From: Agromyces sp. Soil535
GTDB lineage: Bacteria; Actinomycetota; Actinomycetes; Actinomycetales; Microbacteriaceae
NCBI RefSeq assembly: GCF_001428255.1
Contig: NZ_LMRW01000003.1
Location: 3,466-67,465 of the forward strand
Direction: 5' to 3'
DNA length: 64,000 nucleotides
In this document: positions 23,090 to 31,954 of the stretch, piece by piece
How the letters are laid out: every line of letters begins with the position of its first letter
How positions within the stretch are numbered: position 1 is the stretch's first letter
Program-made: the position numbers and the translations under genes
Notes under the pieces: model-generated
Seen by the model: only the letters and a program-made list of their open reading frames with translations
What the model was told of the DNA's origin: nothing
Database searches by the model: none

Positions 23090-24172
23090 GTGGAGCCGCA
23101 TCGCCTCGATCGCGCACAGGCGCGACGCATCGCCATCCGTGCCCAGCTGCTCGACGCGCACCGCCCGACTGACCTGGTCGCTGCGGTGCGGCACCTCACG
23201 TTCCTGCAGATCGACCCGACCGCGGCGATCGCGCCGAGCGCCGATCTCGTGGCCTGGAGCCGGCTCGGGCCGGCCTACGCGCCAGCCGATCTCGTGCGCG
23301 CCCTCGAGGAGGACCGCACGCTCATCGAGCTCAACGCGCTCATCCGGCCGATGGAGGACCTCAGCCTCTACCGCGCCGACATGGCGAACTCACCCGAGTA
23401 TCCGCGCTCACGCAAGTGGCTTCGCGACAACGACTCCTTCCGCCGCGACGTGCTCGATCGACTGCGCGAGGCTGGTCCCGTCACGTCCCGCGACATCCCC
23501 GACACGAGCGTCGTGCCGTGGGCATCGTCGGGCTGGACCGGCAATCGCAACGTCACGCAGATGCTCGAGTACCTGGGGCTGCGGGGCGAGGTGGCCATCG
23601 TCGCGCGTCGCAGGCGCGAGCGCGTGTGGGACCTCGCCGAACGCGTCTTCCCCGCCGACCTCGTCACGGTGCCGGCCGACGAGGCCCGCCGTATCCGTGA
23701 TGAACGTCGTCTCCGGTCGCTCGGCATCGCGCGCGCGAAGACCCCGGTGATGCCGATGGAGCCGGCGGATGTCGGCGCCGCCGGCGAACCCGCCGTGGTC
23801 GAGGGCGTCGCCGGCGAGTGGCGCGTCGACCCGTCGCTGCTCGGACAGCCGTTCGAAGGCCGCACCGCGCTGCTCTCACCGTTCGACCGGCTCGTGCACA
23901 ATCGCACGCGCGCCGTGGAGCTGTTCGATTACGACTACACGCTCGAGATGTACAAGCCCGCCGCGAAGCGCCGCTGGGGCTACTTCGCGCTGCCGATCCT
24001 GCACGGCGACCGGCTGGTCGGCAAGCTCGATGCGGCGGCCGACCGGAAGGGCGGCGTGCTGGCCGTGCACGCGATCCACGAGGACGTGCCGTTCACGCAG
24101 CAGGTGCGCCGCGATGTCGACCACGAGGTGGAGCAACTCGGGTCGTGGCTGGGCCTCGAGGTGCGTCGCTGA
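23090..24172 (+). CDS. YcaQ/AlkZ-like winged-helix DNA glycosylase
   Basis: A 360-residue protein of the HTH_42 (YcaQ/AlkZ) family, whose characterised members unhook DNA interstrand crosslinks or remove bulky alkyl adducts. Visible markers are the Gln-x-Asp catalytic motif in LTFLQIDPTAAIAPSADLVA (QID), the tandem winged-helix signals GPVTSRDIPDT and RRGEVAIVARRRRERVWDLAERVF-like segments, and LLSPFDRLVHNRTRAVELFD. The start is GTG 23090, with no clear ribosome site. It stands alone. The Q-x-D (not QxQ) motif resembles the E. coli YcaQ form, so crosslink repair is the likely role. Confidence 0.85.
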   Translation: MEPHRLDRAQARRIAIRAQLLDAHRPTDLVAAVRHLTFLQIDPTAAIAPSADLVAWSRLGPAYAPADLVRALEEDRTLIELNALIRPMEDLSLYRADMANSPEYPRSRKWLRDNDSFRRDVLDRLREAGPVTSRDIPDTSVVPWASSGWTGNRNVTQMLEYLGLRGEVAIVARRRRERVWDLAERVFPADLVTVPADEARRIRDERRLRSLGIARAKTPVMPMEPADVGAAGEPAVVEGVAGEWRVDPSLLGQPFEGRTALLSPFDRLVHNRTRAVELFDYDYTLEMYKPAAKRRWGYFALPILHGDRLVGKLDAAADRKGGVLAVHAIHEDVPFTQQVRRDVDHEVEQLGSWLGLEVRR

Positions 24173-24179
24173 CCCGCCC

Positions 24180-24572
24180 TCAGGCAGGGGCGATCGTGCG
24201 GATGCCGTACGCGTTCGCGGCGTCCGCGAGCCGCTCGTCGTACACCACGATGCCGTCGAGGTCATCGCCCAGTTCGAGTGCGACCGCCAGGTGGAGCGCG
24301 TCGAGTGCGCGCAGGACCGGCGGATCGAGACGAGCCGCCGCCTCGAAGGTCTCGGTCGAGAGGGTCAGCACGACCATCGCCTCGAGCACTTCGTGAGCGA
24401 CGACCGCCCGGTCGGGCGCCGTCCGGCGCACCGCACGCAGGAGCTCGGTGCGTGCGAGGTCGGATGTCACGGGTTCGCGCCCCGGCGCAAGGAGCCACTG
24501 GCGCAGCGCCGACGATTCCGCCTCGGCGACGACGAGTTTCACGAGCGCCGAGGTGTCGAGGTAGTGCGCCAC
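24180..24572 (-). CDS. vapC: VapC-type PIN-domain toxin
   Basis: A 130-residue PIN-domain ribonuclease. Acidic active-site residues are visible in VAHYLDTSALVKLVV (first Asp), RTELLRAV (Glu), LDALHLAVAL (Asp) and VVYDERLADAANAYGI (Asp). The GTG start at 24572 lies one base beyond the antitoxin stop (TGA at 24576-24574), so translation is coupled. Known VapC toxins cleave tRNA or rRNA; the target here is unknown. Confidence 0.9.
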   Translation of the reverse strand: MAHYLDTSALVKLVVAEAESSALRQWLLAPGREPVTSDLARTELLRAVRRTAPDRAVVAHEVLEAMVVLTLSTETFEAAARLDPPVLRALDALHLAVALELGDDLDGIVVYDERLADAANAYGIRTIAPA

Positions 24573-24573
24573 C

Positions 24574-24849
24574 TCAGTAGCGCTCGCCGTCGCGAGCCTC
24601 GTGCAGCTCGTCGCTGAGCGCGGCTTCCCCGTGTGGGGACACCGAAGGGAGCGGGAGGTCGACGAGCTCACGCCGGGGTGCCCGCGCCCGCCCGGCTGCG
24701 AGCAGGCTCGCGAGTCGGCCGGCGGGAAGCGGCGAGAGCTGCGCGACCGGGCGCCCGCGATCGGTGATGGTCACGATGCGCCCCTCGGCGACCGATGCCA
24801 CGACCGCTGAGGCGTTCTGCTTCAACGCGCGAATTCCGACCTCACTCAT
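24574..24849 (-). CDS. vapB: Phd/YefM-type antitoxin of the VapBC pair
   Basis: A 91-residue antitoxin. The N-terminal Phd/YefM DNA-binding part reads MSEVGIRALKQNASAVVASV and IVTITDRGRPVAQLSPLP. The C-terminal half (ARAPRRELVDLPLPS and the acidic tail) would wrap the toxin. It precedes the toxin in the same operon. The complex probably represses the promoter overlapped by the palindrome at 24853-24863. Confidence 0.9.
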   Translation of the reverse strand: MSEVGIRALKQNASAVVASVAEGRIVTITDRGRPVAQLSPLPAGRLASLLAAGRARAPRRELVDLPLPSVSPHGEAALSDELHEARDGERY

Positions 24850-24852
24850 GTT

Positions 24853-24863
24853 CTACATTGTAG
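24853..24863 (-). promoter_or_regulatory. VapBC promoter: -10 box embedded in a palindrome
   Basis: CTACA-T-TGTAG; on the minus strand its centre is TACAAT (24862-24857), a near-consensus -10 hexamer seven bases before the ATG at 24849. Transcription would start at or next to the A of the ATG, giving a leaderless message. VapB bound to the palindrome would block the promoter. Confidence 0.6.
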
Positions 24864-24912
24864 CACCAGTGGTTCCGCGCCTGACGCGGCGCCCACCCGA
24901 CCGCCCACGGGC

Positions 24913-24945
24913 GGGGGTCCGTGGCCGGCTCGACCACGGACCCCC
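24913..24945 (-). terminator. Hairpin after the vapBC region and before the large GH gene end
   Basis: A 12-bp perfect stem (GGGGGTCCGTGG with CCACGGACCCCC) around a 9-base loop, 26 bp downstream of the stop of the minus-strand gene ending at 24971. It is a strong GC-rich terminator for that gene. Confidence 0.75.
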
Positions 24946-24970
24946 ACCTGCCGCTCGGCGACCCGGTTTC

Positions 24971-27900
24971 CTACCCGGCGTTCGTCACCGTCACCTTCAG
25001 CGGCTTCGTCTCGGTCTGGCCCTTCGAGTTCACGAGGACGCCGACGTACTGGTACACGCCGTTCTGCAGCCCCGAGATATGGACCGATGCGCTCTGCGGG
25101 TTCGGGCTCGATGGCGTGAGCCACTGCGTCGCCACGAGCACGCCGTTCTCGTAGAGCTTGAACAGCGAGCCGTTCTCGCCCCTCTTGAGGCTCATGTCGA
25201 CCGTGAAGTCACCGTCCTTCGGGCCGTTGCTCGCCGACAGCACCGCCTTGCCGGGCACTGCGACGGCGCCGTCGTCCGGAACCTCCGGCAGCGTCACCAC
25301 CGCAGAGGTGTCGGAGCGCGCACCTTCGCCGACGGCGTTGACCGCCGCGACCCGGTACGCGTGGCTGGTCGCGAGGGCGAGCCCCTCGACGGTGCAGTCG
25401 GTGACGGATGCCGCGACGTCGCAGACCGGCACCGTTCCGCCGTTCTCGTACACCCGGTAGCCGGTGAGGGCGCTGCCGCCGTCATCGGCCGGCGCCGCCC
25501 AGTGCACGGCGATCGAGGTCGCCGTGGCCTTGGCGGCGGTCGGGGCATCCGGCGCCGTCGGCGCCGTCGCGGTGAACGGGGTCACGGAGATCCAGTCCAG
25601 GTTCGGCGCGAGCTTCGAACGGAGCAGCACGTCGGGGAACGTCTGCGAGATGTAGGTCTCGCCGTCGAAGTTCGGCAGCTCGCTCGAGGCGATCTCGATG
25701 GTGTTCGATCCCGCCGCGAGCTCCACCGGCACGCTGAGCTCCCAGAAGTTGTTCTGGTGGAACGAGTGCGGGAACCACACCCGAGTCGTCTCGCCGTTGA
25801 TGGCGACCTCGGCGTGACGGGCGAGCGGGTCGGGGTTGTAGTGCGACGCGGGCGACTGCTCCTCGTTGGAGTAGCGGAACGTCAGCGCGTACGTGCCGTC
25901 CTTCGCGACCTGGACGTCGTCGAACGTCAGGGTGTTCCCGTTGCCGGGTTCACCGCCGACGCCGGTGACGGCCGCGCCACCCGATGCCAGCGACCGCGGG
26001 CTGACCTGGGCCGTGCCGGCGAGCACGCCGTCCTCCGCCTCGTAGCGCTGCGTCGTGAGCACGCCGTCGGACGTGCCGACGCCGACGCGGTCGATGAGCG
26101 CGGTTCCATCGACACCCGTGAGGACGATCTTGTTGACGCCGCCCGACAGGAACACCGGCACCTGCGTCGTCGCCGCGACATCCGTCACGTCCACGCCGTT
26201 GACCGCCAGTGACGCCGTGCCGCCACCGAGGCTCTGCACCTCGAGCGTGGCCGGAGCGTCGTCGTGCGAGTACACCCAGAGCGTCGCCGTGTCGCCGTCG
26301 CCCAGAGCCACCGCGCCGGAACCGGATGCCCCGTCGTGGTCGTAACTCGGCACGGTGCCGCTCAGGTCGGCGTACTCCGCCTCGTAGATCGGCGCCGAGG
26401 CCGGGTTGGCCAGCGACAGGTCGATCTTGTCGATGATGGCGTCGCCCTTGGTGGCGCCGACGCCGTCGAGGCTCTGGGCCGCGAGGCTGATCGTGTGCGC
26501 GCCAGCGGTGAGGTCCACCGTGGTGTCGGTGTGATCCCAGACCACCCACTTGTACCCGAGGGTCAGGAACAGCTCCTGCTCGGCTCCGCCGTCGACCCTG
26601 AGGAAGACGTTCGTCGGCCCCTGCTCGGCGTTGGTCGCGAACGTGTTGAGGGAGCTCGCGAACACGGAGAGGTCGTAGGTGCCGTCCTGTGGAACGGTGA
26701 TCGGGAAGTCGAGCACCGTGTCGGAGCCGGTGCGAAGGCCGCCCACGTTGTACTGACCCGACGTGTAGAACCTGCTCACGTTCGACGGAGTGCCCTCCGG
26801 GCCGTTCCTGAAGTAGACGGAGCCCGAGTGCGTGGCGTTCTCCGCCTCGGAGGTGGCGGACCAGAGCTTGGTCGCGACCGACGGCGAGGTGGAGTGCCCG
26901 CCCGGCGTGAGGATGATCTCGTACGCCGAGCTCTCCTTCAGCTGCGGCAGCGACGAGCCGAATCCGAAGTCGACGGTCCCGCCCTCGACCGCGATGTCGG
27001 CCTCGGCGATGACCTCGGGCTCCGCGGAGTCACCGAGCTGACCGGTCCACGGGATCTCCCTGACGAGCGCGTGCGCGGTCGAGCCGAAGACGCTCTCTGG
27101 CACGTTCGTCACGGCGAGGGACGCGTTGCCGGTCGATCCGCCGATGATCACCCGGCTCTGCCGCTTGTCCTCGTCGAGCGTGGCGACGCCCTGCAGGGTG
27201 TAGCTCGTGTTCGGCGACGGCGGGGTCACCGACACGGTGTGCCCCGACATCTGGGCGTAGGCGTTCAGCAGCCACCACTGGCCGTTGCCACGGTTGGCCT
27301 GCACCGCGGAGTCGCTGAGGTTGCCGTCGATGTTCCAGTAGGCGATGTCGGCGTCGATCTTCGACTCCTCGATGGCCGAGATCCACTGGATCATCTGGCC
27401 GGGCACCGAGGTGTGGTAGTTGAACGCGTACTCGTTGACGTTGATCGGCAGCGACTCGCCCTCGAACGCGGTCCCGGCGAAGACCTCGGCCTCCCAGCCG
27501 CGGTACTTCGCGACGCTCGAGCGCACCTGTGCCGGATTGCTGAGCTCGTGCCACGTGATGACGTCGGGCACGGTGTTCGCGGCGACGGCATGCTGCAGGA
27601 ATCCCTTCACCTGCGTGTAGAGCACGCTCGTGTTCGGACCTGCGATGCGGGCCGACGGGAGCTTGCCCTTGATGAGGTCGTAGGCGCTGTCCCACGCGGC
27701 GAAGTACTGCGTCGGGTCGCTGAGCCAGCTCACGCCGTTGAGGCTCCAGGTGCCGGTTCCGAACATGTTGCCCTCGGGCTCGTTGAACGGCACGAAGACG
27801 ATGTTGTCCTGGTACTCCGCCGGCAGCTCGAGCACCTGGTCGACCTGCTTCGCGAGCTTGTCGGAGTAGATCGCAAGCTTCTCCTCGGGGGTCGATCCCT

Positions 27901-29203
27901 CCCACTCGTACGGGAAGCCGCGGTGGATGTCGGTCATGTAGATGTAGACGTCGCCGTCGGTCGCGTCGGCGAGCGGCTTCACCACCTCGAGCGCGTCGGC
28001 ACCGGGGTGCTGCGGCCCGTCCTGGGCCTTCGTCGAGACGGTGCGCAGGTCGATGCCCTCGAGCAGGTTGTCCGAGGGGATGTCCTCGCCGTAGACGCCG
28101 TAGAGGGTTCCGGATGCCCCGCCGTGGAACGCTCCCGTGTCACTGCCGAGGTCGACCGTGATCTCGTTCGGGACGTACACGGTGACCGTCGCGGTGACCG
28201 TCTGACCGGCCGCGACGCCGTTCACGACGAAGGTGCCGCGCTGCGCGTAGGCCGACGGGTCGACGGCATCCCACACGACGGGTGCCGGGCGGTCGTAGCC
28301 GTCGGTGAAGTGGGCGAGCGTCGTCGCCGGCAGTGCGGGCGCGGTGCCGACCGCGGTGCGCACCTCGAGGGAGTCGTCGGCGACTCCCGTGACCGTCGGA
28401 ACCGATGCCACCAGTCCCGCGACCTGCTCCGGCGTGAGCGCGAGGTCGTAGACGGCGAAGTCATCGACCGCGCCGGCGAAGTACGGGTCGGGGTAGAAGG
28501 AACGACCGATGTAGCCAGAGCGCGTGGTCGTGGTGAGCAGGCTCGAGGCGGTGATGGGAGTGGTCACCGAGCCGATCGCGACGCCGTCGAGATAGGTCGC
28601 CAGGCGGTCGGCGGTGGTGTCGAGGGTGACCGTGAGGGTCTTCCAGGCGCCACCGGGAAGCACGGCCGATCCCGTGACGATGTTCTCGGCGGAGCCGCCG
28701 CCGTTCGTCGTGATCGCGGAGCGCAGGAAGCCGTCGCCGTTGCGCGGGGTGCTGAAGAGGTAGCGGGTCGTGTTGGTGCCGAGCGCGTACATCCACTGCC
28801 AGGCGGCGTTCGACGACGTCCAGTTCACCCGGGTGGAGACCGTCAGGTCCGTGCGGTCCTGCAGGATGGACGCCGGCAGGTCGACGTAGGCGACCGCTGC
28901 ATTGGATGCGCCGCCAGGGAGCCCGAGCGCCCTGGTGCCGTCGGTGCCTTCGACCGAGGTCGCGGTCGCGGGGTTCACCAGCGTAGCGTTCCGGTTGTTC
29001 CCTGAGCTGTCGACCACCACGCTGCTTCCGGCGGCGTCGTCGAACGCGTAGTGCACCACCTGGTGTCCGTCTGGGATGTCGGATGCCGCGGCCGTCGCCG
29101 GCGCCGCGCCCAGCGCGAGCCCCGAGCCGATGACCGCGATCGTCACCCCCATTCCCATGGCCGCGCGCCGCACGGCGCCGCTTCGTCGACTGGAAGGGTT
29201 CAT
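24971..29203 (-). CDS. Secreted multi-module clan GH-A glycoside hydrolase, family unclear (locus B)
   Basis: A 1410-residue secreted protein. The signal peptide is about 1-40 (APATAAA). Modules: LamG/concanavalin-like (about 45-255), Big_4-like (265-345), a (beta/alpha)8 catalytic domain (350-770) with the probable acid/base E475 in VFVPFNEPEGNMFG and nucleophile E591 in LPINVNEYAFN, two or three CBM35/CBM6-like domains (780-935, 938-1045, 1050-1210), a fibronectin type III domain (1213-1308) and a ChiA-N/Ig-like end module (1312-1410). The two glutamates on predicted strands 4 and 7 indicate a retaining clan GH-A enzyme, but I cannot assign a CAZy family. ATG 29203 follows GAGGAGG. An operator at 29249 ties it to locus B. 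The substrate is probably a plant polysaccharide. Confidence 0.75.
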   Translation of the reverse strand: MNPSSRRSGAVRRAAMGMGVTIAVIGSGLALGAAPATAAASDIPDGHQVVHYAFDDAAGSSVVVDSSGNNRNATLVNPATATSVEGTDGTRALGLPGGASNAAVAYVDLPASILQDRTDLTVSTRVNWTSSNAAWQWMYALGTNTTRYLFSTPRNGDGFLRSAITTNGGGSAENIVTGSAVLPGGAWKTLTVTLDTTADRLATYLDGVAIGSVTTPITASSLLTTTTRSGYIGRSFYPDPYFAGAVDDFAVYDLALTPEQVAGLVASVPTVTGVADDSLEVRTAVGTAPALPATTLAHFTDGYDRPAPVVWDAVDPSAYAQRGTFVVNGVAAGQTVTATVTVYVPNEITVDLGSDTGAFHGGASGTLYGVYGEDIPSDNLLEGIDLRTVSTKAQDGPQHPGADALEVVKPLADATDGDVYIYMTDIHRGFPYEWEGSTPEEKLAIYSDKLAKQVDQVLELPAEYQDNIVFVPFNEPEGNMFGTGTWSLNGVSWLSDPTQYFAAWDSAYDLIKGKLPSARIAGPNTSVLYTQVKGFLQHAVAANTVPDVITWHELSNPAQVRSSVAKYRGWEAEVFAGTAFEGESLPINVNEYAFNYHTSVPGQMIQWISAIEESKIDADIAYWNIDGNLSDSAVQANRGNGQWWLLNAYAQMSGHTVSVTPPSPNTSYTLQGVATLDEDKRQSRVIIGGSTGNASLAVTNVPESVFGSTAHALVREIPWTGQLGDSAEPEVIAEADIAVEGGTVDFGFGSSLPQLKESSAYEIILTPGGHSTSPSVATKLWSATSEAENATHSGSVYFRNGPEGTPSNVSRFYTSGQYNVGGLRTGSDTVLDFPITVPQDGTYDLSVFASSLNTFATNAEQGPTNVFLRVDGGAEQELFLTLGYKWVVWDHTDTTVDLTAGAHTISLAAQSLDGVGATKGDAIIDKIDLSLANPASAPIYEAEYADLSGTVPSYDHDGASGSGAVALGDGDTATLWVYSHDDAPATLEVQSLGGGTASLAVNGVDVTDVAATTQVPVFLSGGVNKIVLTGVDGTALIDRVGVGTSDGVLTTQRYEAEDGVLAGTAQVSPRSLASGGAAVTGVGGEPGNGNTLTFDDVQVAKDGTYALTFRYSNEEQSPASHYNPDPLARHAEVAINGETTRVWFPHSFHQNNFWELSVPVELAAGSNTIEIASSELPNFDGETYISQTFPDVLLRSKLAPNLDWISVTPFTATAPTAPDAPTAAKATATSIAVHWAAPADDGGSALTGYRVYENGGTVPVCDVAASVTDCTVEGLALATSHAYRVAAVNAVGEGARSDTSAVVTLPEVPDDGAVAVPGKAVLSASNGPKDGDFTVDMSLKRGENGSLFKLYENGVLVATQWLTPSSPNPQSASVHISGLQNGVYQYVGVLVNSKGQTETKPLKVTVTNAG

Positions 29204-29248
29204 GGTCTGCCTCCTCGCATCCCGCTTCGGGCCGATCGACGGACGTTG

Positions 29249-29262
29249 TCGAACCGGTTCGA
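29249..29262. promoter_or_regulatory. LacI-family operator B1
   Basis: TCGAACCGGTTCGA, a perfect 14-bp palindrome, 46 bp before the start of the large secreted hydrolase. The identical sequence recurs at 34255 and 35461, and a one-mismatch form at 35331. Confidence 0.88.
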
Positions 29263-29408
29263 ACGCCGAATGTAGCGGGGAGCATCCGGCGAGGTCAAGG
29301 GCAAAGTGGACAATAAATCGCTTCTGATCAGGGCTTTTCATGCGCTCGAGCACACCGGTGCGCCGCGCTCCTCTTCGAGGGCGCGGTCTGCTCTACTCGC
29401 GGTTCCTG

Positions 29409-31136
29409 TTATGTCCCCCCGGCCGTGTCGCTCACCATCGAACGATCGGATGCCTGGCCTGCAAGCAGCAGGTAGGCGCTCGCCGTCCAGGTGTAGGCGC
29501 GATCGCGGAGCCCCGCTCCGGTGCGCGCGTCGAAGTTCTCGGCGAAGCCGCTGCGCTCGCAGAGGCGACGGAACCGAACGCTGACGTCATCCGCGAGCCG
29601 GTCGTAGCCGGCCGCACGGAGGCCGGCCTCGACGATGACCGTCGACGGCGCCCAGATGGGGCCGCGCCAGTAGCCGTCGGCTTCGTAGTGCGGTGAATCG
29701 GGAAGCTCGGTCGCCGGTCCGAACGCCGTGAGGTGCGCCGTGACCTTCTCGGCCAGCCGTTCGGCCATCCCGTCGGGGAGCCGATGGCTCGCGATGATCG
29801 GCAGCGCCGTGAGCAGGCTCGAGGTGCTTCCGGCTCGCCGTCCGGCGACGGAGCGCGCGATGAACTGGTGGCCGTCCCAGAGCTCACCGATCAGCGCTCC
29901 GAGCAGGTGCTCCCCTTCCCGCCGCCAGCCCTCGGCTTCGCCGGGCGCGACCTCGTCGGCCAAGCGGGCGAGCTCGTCGAGCTGCAGCACGAGGAACGCG
30001 GCGAGGTCTGGTGACTCGACGACCCGGTCGAGGTCGAACACGGTCGAGTTGTCCCATCCGCTGTCGTTGCCGTGCTCATAGAAGGGCAGCACGGCATCGG
30101 TGCCACGGCGATGGTCCAGCCAGTAGCGCGTCCATGCGGCGAGCCGTCGGTAGACCTCACGAAGCACCTCGGCAGGCACGGCGTCGGGGAGCCGCCGTCG
30201 CAGCTCCGACCACATCCACCCGTGCACCGGCGGCTTGACGAAGTTGTAGAGCACTTCCGAGTGCGTGATCGAATCCGGCAGGGCACCCGTCGCGACCTGA
30301 TGGTCGAACACGACGAGGAACTGGTCGATCGCGAGCTCGGGATGCGACGGCGCGAGGGCCAGGGCGTTGAAGCAGTGATCCCAGCTCCACACCTTGTCCA
30401 TCCAGTGCTTCGACATCAGCACGGTCTCGCGGGTCACGAACCCGAGCGGACGCACCGTGGCCGACCAGATCACGTACGCCGCGAGCGTCGCCCCCGGGTG
30501 CTCGTCGCGCCACGGCGCGACGGCGTCGGCGAACGCGGTGAACTCCGCGGCCCGTTCCGCGACCACCGCGTGGAAGTCCCGAGACGGTCGAACGGGGCGG
30601 GGTTCCGAGAACACCTCCTCGATGGCGATCTCCCACTCGCCTCCGTCGCCGCCGACCTCGATCGCCCGTTCCCCCGCCCCGAGCCGTTCGGCGCCGATGA
30701 CCGACAACTCGCCGGCGAGCGGGGTGATGCGGTAGCGCCGTCCGGTCTCGTAGGAGGTGAGCACCGCGGCGCCATCCTGGGGCGCCCGGAAGAGGAACGT
30801 GCCCGTGAACGAGGTCAGTGCGCGAGCGGCATCCCCGAGGCGAAGGCCGAGTCCTGAGCCGCGCACCCGAACGGTGTCGACGTCGGCGAAGACGGCCGTG
30901 AACTCGCCGCCCCTCCCGACCCAGCGGAGCCGCTCGGGTGCGGCGACCTCGGTCGCCTCCACGGCGGCACCGTGGGCCAGTGGCTGGAAGGAGAGCACGG
31001 GATGCATGCCGGTCTGATGGGAGACGAGGTGGACGAGCTCGGCCGAGCGATGCAGCCCGACCACGCGCGACACCGACAACCACGAGCCGCGCATGCTGAA
31101 GGGCACCTCGTCGAGGGCGAATTCGAGGGTCGGCAT
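29409..31136 (-). CDS. GH63-like (MGH1-type) intracellular glycosidase (locus B)
   Basis: A 575-residue protein with an N-terminal beta-sandwich (about 1-170) and an (alpha/alpha)6 barrel. Barrel markers are MDKVWSWDHCFNALALAPSH, YEHGNDSGWDNSTVFD and EADGYWRGPIWAPSTVIVEA, as in mannosylglycerate-hydrolase/GH63-like proteins. The acidic residues in WSWDH, SGWDN and toward the C-terminus are the likely catalytic groups. No signal peptide is seen, so it works on imported sugars. Its ATG shares one base with the stop of the permease gene upstream (TGATG), so it is co-translated with the ABC cassette. Exact linkage and sugar are unknown. Confidence 0.82.
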   Translation of the reverse strand: MPTLEFALDEVPFSMRGSWLSVSRVVGLHRSAELVHLVSHQTGMHPVLSFQPLAHGAAVEATEVAAPERLRWVGRGGEFTAVFADVDTVRVRGSGLGLRLGDAARALTSFTGTFLFRAPQDGAAVLTSYETGRRYRITPLAGELSVIGAERLGAGERAIEVGGDGGEWEIAIEEVFSEPRPVRPSRDFHAVVAERAAEFTAFADAVAPWRDEHPGATLAAYVIWSATVRPLGFVTRETVLMSKHWMDKVWSWDHCFNALALAPSHPELAIDQFLVVFDHQVATGALPDSITHSEVLYNFVKPPVHGWMWSELRRRLPDAVPAEVLREVYRRLAAWTRYWLDHRRGTDAVLPFYEHGNDSGWDNSTVFDLDRVVESPDLAAFLVLQLDELARLADEVAPGEAEGWRREGEHLLGALIGELWDGHQFIARSVAGRRAGSTSSLLTALPIIASHRLPDGMAERLAEKVTAHLTAFGPATELPDSPHYEADGYWRGPIWAPSTVIVEAGLRAAGYDRLADDVSVRFRRLCERSGFAENFDARTGAGLRDRAYTWTASAYLLLAGQASDRSMVSDTAGGT

Positions 31137-31954
31137 CAGTCCTTGACCGCCCCCGCCGTGACACCGGCCGCGACGTAGCGCTGCGCGACGACGAGCAGCA
31201 CCGCCGCAGGGATCGACGCCACCACCGCGGTGGCCATGATGGCGTTCCAGTCCTGCGTGTTGTTCCCGATGTACTTGTAGATGCCCATGGTGATGGGCTG
31301 CAGGTCGCCGCCGCGGTTCAGGGTCGAGGCGAAGATGAAGTCCGACCAGGCCCACAGGAACGTGAACAGCGACACCGTGACGATGGAGTTGCGGCTGATC
31401 GGCATGACGATCGAGCGGAACGTGCGCCACGGCCCCGCCCCGTCGATCTTCGCGGCCGACATCAGCTCATCAGGGATGCCCGCCATGAACGCGGTGAAGA
31501 TGAGCACCCCGAACGGCAGTGCGAGGGTGGAGTCGGCGAGGATCAGCCCGGGGATCGTGTCGAGGATGCCCCAGTTGAAGAAGATCAGGTAGAACCCCAT
31601 CGCCATGATGATGCCCGGGATCATCTGGGCGATGAGCAGCACGAAGTCGAGCACCATGCCGCCGCGCGGGCGGAGCTTCGCGAGCGCGAAGGCGGCCGGC
31701 GCAGACAGCACGAGCGTGAGGACCACGGTACCGAGCCCGATGACGAGGCTCGTCCCGAGGTAGGGCAGCTGCTCGCTGAGCACCCGCGAGTAGCCGTCGA
31801 ACGTCGGGTTCACGGGGAAGAGGTTCGGCGGGTCCTTGCGCAGGTCCGTCGGCTGCGTCAGCGAGACGTTGATCATCCAATAGAGCGGGAAGAGCATCAG
31901 CGCGGTGAAGATCACGCCGAGCACGGTGTTCCCGATCCTCCTCGTCGAGGTCAT
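31136..31954 (-). CDS. Sugar ABC transporter permease, MalG type (locus B)
   Basis: A 272-residue permease with six membrane segments and the EAA loop ELMSAAKIDGAGPWRTFRSI. The C-terminus AQRYVAAGVTAGAVKD is typical of MalG-type proteins. ATG 31954 overlaps the stop of the partner permease (ATGA at 31951-31954). It pairs with the protein at 31951-32940. No ATPase subunit is encoded here. Confidence 0.92.
   Translation of the reverse strand: MTSTRRIGNTVLGVIFTALMLFPLYWMINVSLTQPTDLRKDPPNLFPVNPTFDGYSRVLSEQLPYLGTSLVIGLGTVVLTLVLSAPAAFALAKLRPRGGMVLDFVLLIAQMIPGIIMAMGFYLIFFNWGILDTIPGLILADSTLALPFGVLIFTAFMAGIPDELMSAAKIDGAGPWRTFRSIVMPISRNSIVTVSLFTFLWAWSDFIFASTLNRGGDLQPITMGIYKYIGNNTQDWNAIMATAVVASIPAAVLLVVAQRYVAAGVTAGAVKD

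Noticed and set aside
23090-24172. Plain transcription factor call for the winged-helix protein
   Set aside because: The QID motif and LLSPFDRLV/HNRTRAVELFD signatures match YcaQ-type glycosylases and not DNA-binding regulators.
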